From: Parabacteroides sp. TM07-1AC
GTDB taxonomy: Bacteria; Bacteroidota; Bacteroidia; Bacteroidales; Tannerellaceae
Length of the DNA: 64,000 bases
Assembly: GCF_003480915.1 (NCBI RefSeq)
Contig: NZ_QUKD01000011.1
Span: 88,894-152,893, forward strand
Direction of reading: 5' to 3'
Shown here one piece after another: positions 8,239 through 15,723 of the stretch. The position numbers were made by a program, and so were the translations under genes. The number at the start of each line of letters is the position of its first letter. Positions within the stretch are counted from its first letter, which is position 1. The notes under the pieces were generated by a model. It made no database searches. It was not told the origin of the DNA and saw only the letters and a program-made list of their open reading frames with translations.

Positions 8239-8757
8239 ATGGCAGCCATTTCCAACGGAGAGTTTGAGACATATTTCAGGGAGTTGTATAAGCCCCTGTG
8301 TCTGTTTGCACTCCGTTTTACAGAACGGGTAGATGATGCGGAGGATATTGTACAGCAAGCCTTTGCCGATGTATGGGATAAGAATATCAATGGTGCATTG
8401 ATTGAAAATCTAAAATCCTATATGTATCAGGCGGTGCGCAATCGTTCGCTGTCGCTGGTGACACAGCCGGTCGATCAGCAGACAACCGATGAGTTCCCGG
8501 ATCTGGAAGACTCTTCCGAAGAAGAGCAGATGTACAATGCCGAAAGAGATGCCCGCCTGTGGACGGCTATTGACGGCTTACCGCCCGAACGCAAAAAAAT
8601 CTTTTTACTTTCCAAACGCGACGGACTGAAATATCAGGAGATCGCCGAAGAACTGAATATTTCAATAAAGACAGTTGAGAATCAGATGGGTAAAGCTCTG
8701 AAAGCTTTGCGTGAAACGGCTGTGCGTATCTATAACTTTCTGTTCGGTCTGGCGTGA
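8239..8757 (+). CDS. ECF RNA polymerase sigma factor
   Basis: 172 residues from ATG 8239. Region 2 is FRELYKPLCLFALRF...DAEDIVQQAFADVW, and region 4 is LPPERKKIFLLSKRDGLKYQEIAEELNISIKTVENQMGKA read in two parts, the Bacteroidetes-type sigma-70 family 1 layout. It binds RNA polymerase core to transcribe dedicated targets. The FecR anti-sigma at 10472 and the TonB receptors at 11325 and 15724 are the likely partners. An upstream in-frame TTG at 8209 is rejected because it overlaps promoter-like sequence. No GTAGGGGT/CTGTCT motif precedes this gene, so it probably does not autoregulate directly. Confidence 0.93.
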   Translation: MAAISNGEFETYFRELYKPLCLFALRFTERVDDAEDIVQQAFADVWDKNINGALIENLKSYMYQAVRNRSLSLVTQPVDQQTTDEFPDLEDSSEEEQMYNAERDARLWTAIDGLPPERKKIFLLSKRDGLKYQEIAEELNISIKTVENQMGKALKALRETAVRIYNFLFGLA

Positions 8758-8779
8758 CCGAATAAAAAATATTGAATCG

Positions 8780-8809
8780 GAGTAGGGGTTTTTCCCGGCA
8801 GCTCTGTCT
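8780..8809 (+). promoter_or_regulatory. Candidate ECF-sigma promoter, copy 1
   Basis: GAGTAGGGGT at 8780-8789, then 14 nt, then CTGTCT at 8804-8809, 47 bp before the ATG at 8857. The same two blocks with a 13-nt spacer precede the TonB receptor at 15724. The match between two functionally linked units, and its difference from the housekeeping TAnnTTTG pattern, suggest -35/-10 boxes of an ECF sigma. Confidence 0.55.
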
Positions 8810-8856
8810 TAGAGACAAAAGGTATTACATATTTTGTTTCACTAAGAAAGAGAGTA

Positions 8857-9669
8857 ATGATGATGAAGAAGATTATTTCTTGTGTGTTGTTGATGATGAT
8901 GTTGATGTGTGTGACGAATGTTAGTGCACAATGGTCTGTAACTCCTGAGGCCGGAATGAATGTGACGAAGTATAAAAATTCGCCTGCCGCTATTGGTTTT
9001 AAAGCCGGTGCAGCCGTTAGTTATACGTTTGGTTCAGGATTGTTTTCAATCCAATCCGGCCTGTATTATGTACAGCGGGGAACAGGGAAATCATCTTTCG
9101 GAACGGCCTATGGTAAAGTGATTGATAAAGACGGCAAGGAACAGAACCGTTATCTTTATTTCGCTCCGGAATATTTGGGTTATGGTGGCTCTGATGATTG
9201 GGGATATTATGGCGGTTACATGGGGGGCGGTGGTTTTCTCAATGACTATGGCGGATTGTTCCCTATGGATATGAAGGTAGAAGGTATCAGTTTGTCGGAA
9301 AGTAGTTTTCGCAGAGATTATCTGCAATTACCGATTCTGGCCCGTTTTAACTGGAAAATTGGCAAAGATGTCAAGTTGCATGTGGCTGTCGGTCCATATC
9401 TGGCATATGGAATTTCAGGGAAGACGAAATATACGGATAGAGAAATCTCCGATAAAGGATATCTGACGAATTCCGACTCTTGGGGGACGTTCAAGGGAAG
9501 TGATTTCCGCAAACGTTTTGACTGGGGACTTATGCTGAATGCCGGTGTTGAGGTAAAACGCTTTACGTTGAATGTCTCTTACGACATGGGACTGGACAAA
9601 GAATATAGATATGATGATATAAGTATAAAATATCATACCGTAAGTTTTACAGTAGGGTATAGATTCTAG
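8857..9669 (+). CDS. Outer membrane beta-barrel protein (PorT/OMP_b-brl-like)
   Basis: 270 residues. A signal peptide (about 1-24, ending VSA) is followed by QWSVTPEAGMNVTKY and alternating hydrophobic strands such as FSIQSGLYYVQRG, YLQLPILARFNWKIG and KLHVAVGPYLAYGISG, ending GYRF with the C-terminal aromatic of outer membrane barrels. Residues near 110-130 form a Gly/Tyr-rich loop (GYYGGYMGGGG), probably surface exposed. Its paralogue follows 50 bp downstream. Lying between an ECF sigma and its FecR partner, it may be a sensor or accessory of the TonB receptor system; the exact role is unknown. Confidence 0.8.
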   Translation: MMMKKIISCVLLMMMLMCVTNVSAQWSVTPEAGMNVTKYKNSPAAIGFKAGAAVSYTFGSGLFSIQSGLYYVQRGTGKSSFGTAYGKVIDKDGKEQNRYLYFAPEYLGYGGSDDWGYYGGYMGGGGFLNDYGGLFPMDMKVEGISLSESSFRRDYLQLPILARFNWKIGKDVKLHVAVGPYLAYGISGKTKYTDREISDKGYLTNSDSWGTFKGSDFRKRFDWGLMLNAGVEVKRFTLNVSYDMGLDKEYRYDDISIKYHTVSFTVGYRF

Positions 9670-9719
9670 AGAATAAAAGCAAGCAGATAGCTAAAGTTTA
9701 TATTTAAAGAATAAAGAAG

Positions 9720-10466
9720 ATGAGAAAGCTTATTTTGATGATGTTGAGTGTGTGGATGATTGGCGGAATGGCGAGTGCACAATCCCGTTGGAGTTTGACA
9801 CCGGAAGCAGGTATGACGGCCGTTCAACGTGTTGGCTACGGAACCTGGAAACCGGGTCTGAAAGTGGGAGCGAGCATAGGCTATCAATTTAAACCGGAAT
9901 GGATTGGGTTGAAAACGGGTTTGTTTTATACTAATCGAGGATATGATATAGATGGCTTGTATAACCAATGGTCGTCGGAGGAGGCGGTTGAGTTGAGGGT
10001 TGAAAATGGAAGTCTCAAGCAACACTTTTTGCAATTACCGGTGATGGCCGATTTTTCGTGGAAAGTGAAGAATGTTCGCATGCACTTGGGGGTTGGTATG
10101 TATGCGGGTCTTGCCATTTCTCAAAGTTGGAGTTGGGGAGCATGGGGATACACAATTCCAACTCCGGAAACAAAAATGAGTTATGCAGGGGCAAATAGTT
10201 ATGGTGATATAGAACATGGGTATAATCATGATAACAACCCTTTTAGAGATATGAATTCGTTTGATTGGGGATTGACAACTTCGTTTGGTATCGAAGTGCA
10301 GAATTGGGTAGTCAATGTTGGATATGAACTTTCATTAGGAGATGAAGGTCCTAATTATAAACAAAGCTATGGCTCTTTAGGTAGTTCCTATACCGTTCGA
10401 AGCATAGGTTCCAACTACAACACCCTGTCGCTCTCAGTCGGTTATAAATTTAAATTAGGAAAATAA
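9720..10466 (+). CDS. Outer membrane beta-barrel protein, paralogue of the preceding gene
   Basis: 248 residues. Signal peptide 1-20 (ASA), then RWSLTPEAGMTAVQR, clearly related to the start of the 8857 product. Beta-strand patterns are visible in IGLKTGLFYTNRG, FLQLPVMADFSWKVK and VRMHLGVGMYAGLAIS, and the end is LSVGYKFKLGK. It is 5 bp upstream of the FecR gene and so in the same operon. The family is the small 8-10-strand barrel group; ligand and role are unknown. Confidence 0.8.
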   Translation: MRKLILMMLSVWMIGGMASAQSRWSLTPEAGMTAVQRVGYGTWKPGLKVGASIGYQFKPEWIGLKTGLFYTNRGYDIDGLYNQWSSEEAVELRVENGSLKQHFLQLPVMADFSWKVKNVRMHLGVGMYAGLAISQSWSWGAWGYTIPTPETKMSYAGANSYGDIEHGYNHDNNPFRDMNSFDWGLTTSFGIEVQNWVVNVGYELSLGDEGPNYKQSYGSLGSSYTVRSIGSNYNTLSLSVGYKFKLGK

Positions 10467-10471
10467 TATAT

Positions 10472-11317
10472 ATGAACAACGAGCAGGAAAATAAACTGGA
10501 AGAACGCATCCGTTTCGTAGCGAAACACTACGAGGAAGGACATTTGGATACGGATAAAGCCTGGCAGCAGTTTGCCTCCAGGTATCAGGTACGCCGTACG
10601 GTCTCTTTCCGCCGCTACTGGATGGCTGCAGCTTCAGTCTTATTACTGCTCATTGGTTTCAGTACTTATTATATAACAGATCGTAATTCCCCCGAATGGG
10701 TAGCGGTAACGACTACCCCGGGACAGCTAAAAGATGTTTACCTACCTGACAGTACTCTGATTTCGATGGCTGGAAATTCCTCCATTCGATATGATGCGAG
10801 ATCTTACGGAAAGGAGCGGCGTGTGGTGGAGATGAAAGGAAAAGCCTTTTTCCAGGTGACGAGGAATGAAGCACGCCCCTTTTCTGTCTATACTGAACGG
10901 ACGGAAGTCACCGTACTGGGCACCAGTTTTCAGATAAATGAGCAACCGGAAGGGACTGACGTGAATGTGATGACCGGTAAAGTAAGTTTCGGTACTACCG
11001 GCAATGAAACGGATAAAGTGATATTAACCGCCGGCATGTCGGCATCATACTCTATGGAAAGTAAAGGAATCACTGTCGTTGAGGAAGAAGATCTCAATAC
11101 GCTGTCGTGGAAAACCCGACAGTTACGATTCAATGACACCCCGTTGGAAAAGGTGATCGGCGATCTGAACGAATATTATCAGGTGAAAGTAATTAATAAA
11201 TCTGAAAACCCGAATCTGAAGCTGACGGCCACTTTCAATGATCTTCCGCTGGAAGATGTTTTATTGGTTATTAACCAGACGCTCGATACCCGCCTGGCCC
11301 CTGAATCCCCCAAATAA
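10472..11317 (+). CDS. FecR family anti-sigma factor
   Basis: 281 residues. The cytoplasmic N-terminus (1-48) would hold the sigma factor, one transmembrane helix covers about 50-70 (WMAAASVLLLLIGFSTYYI), and the periplasmic FecR domain covers about 78-175 with PGQLKDVYLPDSTLISMAGN and VTVLGTSFQI. A C-terminal DUF4974-like domain follows (LRFNDTPLEKVIGDLNEYY). It relays the state of the TonB receptor to the ECF sigma at 8239, as in the Fec/Fpv paradigm. Its neighbours 5 bp upstream and 7 bp downstream imply one operon. Confidence 0.93.
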   Translation: MNNEQENKLEERIRFVAKHYEEGHLDTDKAWQQFASRYQVRRTVSFRRYWMAAASVLLLLIGFSTYYITDRNSPEWVAVTTTPGQLKDVYLPDSTLISMAGNSSIRYDARSYGKERRVVEMKGKAFFQVTRNEARPFSVYTERTEVTVLGTSFQINEQPEGTDVNVMTGKVSFGTTGNETDKVILTAGMSASYSMESKGITVVEEEDLNTLSWKTRQLRFNDTPLEKVIGDLNEYYQVKVINKSENPNLKLTATFNDLPLEDVLLVINQTLDTRLAPESPK

Positions 11318-11324
11318 GTAACCT

Positions 11325-14021
11325 ATGGGACGTATATGGATATTGCTGACAGGGATTCTTATGCTTTTTTCTCAGGTAAAAGCCGGAGAAAGGGCTGCTG
11401 TTGTTGAGCTGCCGGTAGAACCGACACCCACGGTTACGATGGATAAGCGCCAGGTCCCTTTACTGGAGATCCTGCAGGAGTTGGAAAAGCAGACCGGTGT
11501 TTTTTTCTCTTACGAATCTTCTTTGCTGGACGAATTTCCCAAAATGTCTTTTAAGGCGCACGACGAATCGCTTTCTTATTGTCTGAAACGCTTGTTCTTC
11601 GCCTTGCCCGTTACCTACCGGCTGACAGGGCAGATCGTGATCCTGAAGCGGAAGCCCCGGTTGTATACGATCAGCGGCTTTGTCCGCGATTCGGTTTCGT
11701 ATGAGAGTCTGATCAATGCCACGGTCATTGAGCGTGTGACCAAGAGTGGGACGACCACCAATAATTACGGTTTTTACAGTATCACGCTCCCTCCCGGAAA
11801 AGTTATTCTGCGCGCCTCTTTTGTCGGATTCGAAGTGAAGGAGATAACCTTCGATCTGACTTGTGATACGTTGATCGATATACCTTTACACTCGACAAAG
11901 GCATTGGGCGAGGTGGTCGTGGAGGGACTGAATCCCCGATCGGAAGTCTTGAGCACGCGGACCGGGGTCGTGGATGTCCCGGCGCAACGCATCAAATCGA
12001 TGCCTGCCCTGCTGGGAGAAACAGATGTGGTGAAAACCCTGCAACGACTTCCCGGCGTTGCAGTAGGGACCGAAGGGATGACCGGGCTCTATGTCCGGGG
12101 AGGTGATGCAGACGGAAACCTTTTTTTACTGGATGGCAATCCGGTGTATCACACCAACCACCTGCTCGGTTTCTTCTCCGCCTTCAATCCCGACGCCGTT
12201 AAAAATGCCACATTTTATAAAGGAAGCTTTCCTGCCGAATACGGGGGAAGGCTTTCGTCTGTAGTAGACGTACGGACCAATGACGGAGACCGGTATGAAT
12301 ATCATGGTAATTTGTCGGTCGGTCTGCTGGCGTTGCGTGGCAATTTGGAAGGCCCTATTATAAAAGGGAAATCCTCTTTCAATGTGTCTGTGAGGCGTAC
12401 CTGGATGGAACTGATTACCTGGCCGTTGTTGAAAGCGGTCAATGACGGGGAGGAGAAAAAGATCAAGGGCGGCTACCATTTTTTTGATATGAATGCGAAA
12501 GTGAACCATTCCTTTAGTGACCGGACGCGTGGCTATATGAGTTTCTATATGGGGAGCGACAGCTATCTGAACGGGGAGGAAAAAGATGTAGAAGAACGTG
12601 TGGGGCAAGACTTCCAGTGGCGTTGGGGCAATCTGATCGGTTCGGCTGGGATCAGCCATGTCTTCAGTAACAAGCTCTTTGCTACGTTTACGGCAGGCTA
12701 TACGCGTTATCGTTCGCATATACGGCAGGATAAGGAAGGCTATACGCTTTCTGCCAACCGCACGGACCGGGAGCTATTCCGTCAGGAAAGCCATTACCGT
12801 TCGGCGATGGAAGATCTCAGCCTGCGTGCCTCTTTCGATTACCGGTTGCATGAAAAACACCGTCTGAAGTTCGGAGGAGATTATCTGTTCCATAACTTTC
12901 GTCCGGAACAGAATACGATGAAGAGCTGGTATAAAGATTCCGTCAAATCGCAGGAAACCAATACTGTCTATGCCAATTCGCTGATCCACGGGCATGAAGT
13001 GTCTTTGTTTGCAGAAGAGGAAATGCATGTGATGGAACGTCTGACAGCCAGTGTCGGTCTGCGGGCAACTGTTTTCCATGTGCAGGGGGAGACCTATTTT
13101 TCCATGCAGCCCCGCTTGTCTGCCCGTTATTTGCTGGCCCGTCGTTTGTCTGCCAAATTATCCTATACCAAGATGAACCAGTATATCCATTTGCTTTCCA
13201 ACTCGTATATCAGCCAGCCAACGGATATCTGGGTGCCTGTTACCCGTAATATCCGTCCGATGAATGCCCATCAATATACAGCCGGCCTTTATTATACATT
13301 GAACAGGCAATATAATTTTTCCATAGAAGGATATTATAAGCGGATGAATCATCTGATCGACTATAAAGACCGCATTCCTGTCGGTACGGATTATTCCCGT
13401 TGGGAAGAGCGGGTAGGCGTTGGATATGGCCGTGCGTATGGTGTGGAGTTTATGGCGCAGAAGAAAGCCGGCCGCCTTTCCGGTTGGATCGGTTATACGC
13501 TGTCGTGGTCCGATCGCCGTTTTCCGGACGAGAGTGTGAATAAAGGGCGCCGTTTCCCATCCAAGTACGATAACCGTCATAAGATCGATTTGGTGGCAAC
13601 TTATAAACTGTCGCGTAAAGTGGAGTTGACCGCTGCCTGGATGTTTGCTTCCGGCAATCATATCACGATCCAGGATCAACTCTACCACGGAGGTGGGGGA
13701 CAGACGAATAATGGATATATGCAGAATGGGTCTCTCATCATCGGGGATGATAACATCGGTTATGCCGCCAGTTCACGTAATAACTACCAGCTATCCCCTT
13801 ATCATCGTCTTGATCTGGGACTGAATTTCTATCGTTACAAAAAGAAAGGACGATTGGGGGTCTGGAACTTGAGCCTTTGTAATGCGTATGGTCATCCGAA
13901 TCCCTTTTCAGTCCGGACAAAATACCGTACGGATTATGACACAGGAAAGAAGGAAGTCTTTTTGGAACAATCCATTCTTTTCTTATTTTTACCGTCTGTT
14001 TCCTATACATATAAATTCTAA
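11325..14021 (+). CDS. TonB-dependent outer membrane receptor with STN signalling domain
   Basis: 898 residues. A signal peptide (1-20) precedes a secretin/TonB N-terminal (STN) domain at about 40-108 (VPLLEILQELEKQTGVFFSY), a carboxypeptidase D-like beta-sandwich at about 114-195 (TISGFVRDSVS), a plug at about 215-330 (GLYVRGGDADGNLFLLDGNP) and a barrel ending VSYTYKF. The STN domain indicates FecA-like signalling through the upstream FecR. It is followed after 5 bp by a DUF4249 lipoprotein gene, a common Bacteroidetes pairing. A closely similar module occurs at 15724-19498. The imported ligand is unknown; the pair is not of the SusC/SusD type. Confidence 0.92.
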   Translation: MGRIWILLTGILMLFSQVKAGERAAVVELPVEPTPTVTMDKRQVPLLEILQELEKQTGVFFSYESSLLDEFPKMSFKAHDESLSYCLKRLFFALPVTYRLTGQIVILKRKPRLYTISGFVRDSVSYESLINATVIERVTKSGTTTNNYGFYSITLPPGKVILRASFVGFEVKEITFDLTCDTLIDIPLHSTKALGEVVVEGLNPRSEVLSTRTGVVDVPAQRIKSMPALLGETDVVKTLQRLPGVAVGTEGMTGLYVRGGDADGNLFLLDGNPVYHTNHLLGFFSAFNPDAVKNATFYKGSFPAEYGGRLSSVVDVRTNDGDRYEYHGNLSVGLLALRGNLEGPIIKGKSSFNVSVRRTWMELITWPLLKAVNDGEEKKIKGGYHFFDMNAKVNHSFSDRTRGYMSFYMGSDSYLNGEEKDVEERVGQDFQWRWGNLIGSAGISHVFSNKLFATFTAGYTRYRSHIRQDKEGYTLSANRTDRELFRQESHYRSAMEDLSLRASFDYRLHEKHRLKFGGDYLFHNFRPEQNTMKSWYKDSVKSQETNTVYANSLIHGHEVSLFAEEEMHVMERLTASVGLRATVFHVQGETYFSMQPRLSARYLLARRLSAKLSYTKMNQYIHLLSNSYISQPTDIWVPVTRNIRPMNAHQYTAGLYYTLNRQYNFSIEGYYKRMNHLIDYKDRIPVGTDYSRWEERVGVGYGRAYGVEFMAQKKAGRLSGWIGYTLSWSDRRFPDESVNKGRRFPSKYDNRHKIDLVATYKLSRKVELTAAWMFASGNHITIQDQLYHGGGGQTNNGYMQNGSLIIGDDNIGYAASSRNNYQLSPYHRLDLGLNFYRYKKKGRLGVWNLSLCNAYGHPNPFSVRTKYRTDYDTGKKEVFLEQSILFLFLPSVSYTYKF

Positions 14022-14026
14022 GTGTT

Positions 14027-15073
14027 ATGAAAAAGGAATTGTTTACCCTGCTGTCGCTGTTGTCGCTCCTGTTCTGCATGGCTTGTACGCGTGATGTGGA
14101 ACTGAAGATCGATACGGTCTCTCCGGTGCTGGTGCTCAACGCTTCCATAACACCTGATCAGGAAGTTGCAGCTTTTCTGTCGAAGAGTTGGTTTCTGATG
14201 GATAGTGTCCCCGAATATGATTTGCCGGAAACAGGAGTAAAGATCAATGTATACGTGAACGATCAGTTTCGCGGAGCCATGTCGCGCTCGGATAATCCGG
14301 CTGATAGCCTTGAATATAAGGGACAGTTCAAATTGCCGGGATGTTATGTGCAGACCGGTGATAAGGTGAGACTTGAAGCGGAGGCACCGGGATTCGATCC
14401 GGTGAGGGGAGAAACGTTTATTCCTGCGGAGACGGAAATAGCTTCCATCGATACAGGGCGTTTTATAACGTCCGGATCATACGATTTCCGCTTATACGTG
14501 ACATTTAAAGATAAGCCTTCTGAACGAAATTATTACCGGTTGATAGTAGAACGTCTGATCGAATATCATAAAGGAGATCAGATTATGTGGGAAAGTTCGT
14601 TTTGCGACAATTTCGGAAGACCGCTGCAGGATTCCGGTGATCAATTCGATGCTCCGTATCCTTTCCCTTTCACTCTGATATATGACGACCCTGTCTTTCA
14701 GCCGGGAATCCCATCTTTAGAGATCAACGACGGCATTTATTGCCGGGGTGTATTCTCTGATGATATGTTTGATGGAGAAGAATATACGGTGACAAGCTCG
14801 TTTTATCCTGTGAGTTCGCTGCAAACGGACACGGTAACTGCGATAGTACATTATGATATCCATCTGATGTCTGTTTCGGAATCCTATCACAATTATTTGA
14901 AAGTGATCCGTAACTTCTCTATTTCACTGGGAGATGCGTATGTGGACGGTTTGCTGGAACCGACTGAAACGTATTCGAACGTAGCCGGCGGATTTGGTAT
15001 TGTAACGGGCTACCGGATTGCCACTCGCCGCATAACGATGCCTTTCGGTGATCTTTCGTACGAGTGGTGGTAG
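14027..15073 (+). CDS. DUF4249 family lipoprotein
   Basis: 348 residues. A lipobox (LLFCMAC) precedes RDVELKIDTVSPVLVLNASITP and a series of beta-sandwich strands (VKINVYVNDQFRGAM, YYRLIVERLIEYH), ending near GGFGIVTGYRIATRRI. DUF4249 proteins sit next to STN-bearing TonB receptors and may cap or assist them at the surface, but the function is not established. It starts 5 bp after the receptor stop. It ends 8 bp before the convergent cold-shock gene without a visible terminator. Confidence 0.85.
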   Translation: MKKELFTLLSLLSLLFCMACTRDVELKIDTVSPVLVLNASITPDQEVAAFLSKSWFLMDSVPEYDLPETGVKINVYVNDQFRGAMSRSDNPADSLEYKGQFKLPGCYVQTGDKVRLEAEAPGFDPVRGETFIPAETEIASIDTGRFITSGSYDFRLYVTFKDKPSERNYYRLIVERLIEYHKGDQIMWESSFCDNFGRPLQDSGDQFDAPYPFPFTLIYDDPVFQPGIPSLEINDGIYCRGVFSDDMFDGEEYTVTSSFYPVSSLQTDTVTAIVHYDIHLMSVSESYHNYLKVIRNFSISLGDAYVDGLLEPTETYSNVAGGFGIVTGYRIATRRITMPFGDLSYEWW

Positions 15074-15081
15074 CAGTAGAG

Positions 15082-15525
15082 TTATTCCAAAGTGATGTTG
15101 ATGGCATTCATGCCTTTCAGGCCACGTTCCAGGTCGAAGGTAACGGTATCGCCTTCCTCTACTTTTGAAAGCAAGCTGTTCACATGGAAGAAGTATCTGT
15201 CACCTCTTATCTGTTCTTTGATAAAGCCAAAACCTTTCGAAGTATTGAAAAAGTCTACTTTCCCTTTGAGAACGACAGGTTCTTCTTTTTCCTTTTTAGG
15301 TACCGATATCATAATCTCTTCCTGGTTAATTTCCTCTTTTTTTGTGTTTTCTTCCGGTGGTGTCGAGGTGATCACACCGTTTTCATCGACATAGGCGATC
15401 ATGTCTTCAAAGCTGGTAGCCTTGGGAGCTAATTTCTTTTCTTCTTTCTTTTTCTGTTTTTCTGCTCGTTTAGCGAGTCTTTTTTTTTCATTTTCACGTT
15501 TATCAACTGTCATTGATCTAGCCAT
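15082..15525 (-). CDS. Cold-shock-domain protein with lysine-rich N-terminal extension
   Basis: 147 residues. The C-terminal 70 residues form a cold-shock domain (GKVDFFNTSKGFGFIKEQ) with RNP1 KGFGFI and an RNP2-like YFFHV, which binds single-stranded RNA or DNA. The first 35 residues are very basic and probably helical (KRENEKKRLAKRAEKQKKK), followed by an acidic linker with ENTKKEEINQEE. It is about twice the length of a bare CspA. A -7 box at 15643-15650 predicts a 5' leader of about 110 nt, as is common for cold-shock mRNAs. It lies between the two TonB/DUF4249 modules on the opposite strand. Confidence 0.92.
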   Translation of the reverse strand: MARSMTVDKRENEKKRLAKRAEKQKKKEEKKLAPKATSFEDMIAYVDENGVITSTPPEENTKKEEINQEEIMISVPKKEKEEPVVLKGKVDFFNTSKGFGFIKEQIRGDRYFFHVNSLLSKVEEGDTVTFDLERGLKGMNAINITLE

Positions 15526-15642
15526 ATAACTTTTGTTTTATAAGATGAATACTAAAATGGAGCGGGAGTATAATTAAAGGAGAGACCTGCTTAAAATAAA
15601 TAAGGAGAACTGTGCTATAATGATTTATCTCTAACTCTTCCA

Positions 15643-15650
15643 CAAAGATA
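15643..15650 (-). promoter_or_regulatory. -7 box for cold-shock gene
   Basis: On the minus strand this reads TATCTTTG, a match to TAnnTTTG. It would give a leader of about 110 nt before the ATG at 15525. No good TTG element is seen upstream. Confidence 0.45.
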
Positions 15651-15667
15651 CGAAAAAAAGAGGGGAT

Positions 15668-15696
15668 GAGTAGGGGTATTTACAAAAAAACTGTCT
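15668..15696 (+). promoter_or_regulatory. Candidate ECF-sigma promoter, copy 2
   Basis: GAGTAGGGGT at 15668-15677, 13 nt, then CTGTCT at 15691-15696, 27 bp before the ATG at 15724. It shares both blocks with the site at 8780-8809 but little of the intervening sequence, as expected for promoter elements rather than a recent duplication. Confidence 0.55.
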
Positions 15697-15723
15697 ATTT
15701 AGTAGATATCAACAAATAACAAG

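Noticed and set aside
12126..12719. 197-codon open frame antisense to the TonB receptor
   Set aside because: Shadow of a conserved receptor gene; composition is unlike the other proteins here.
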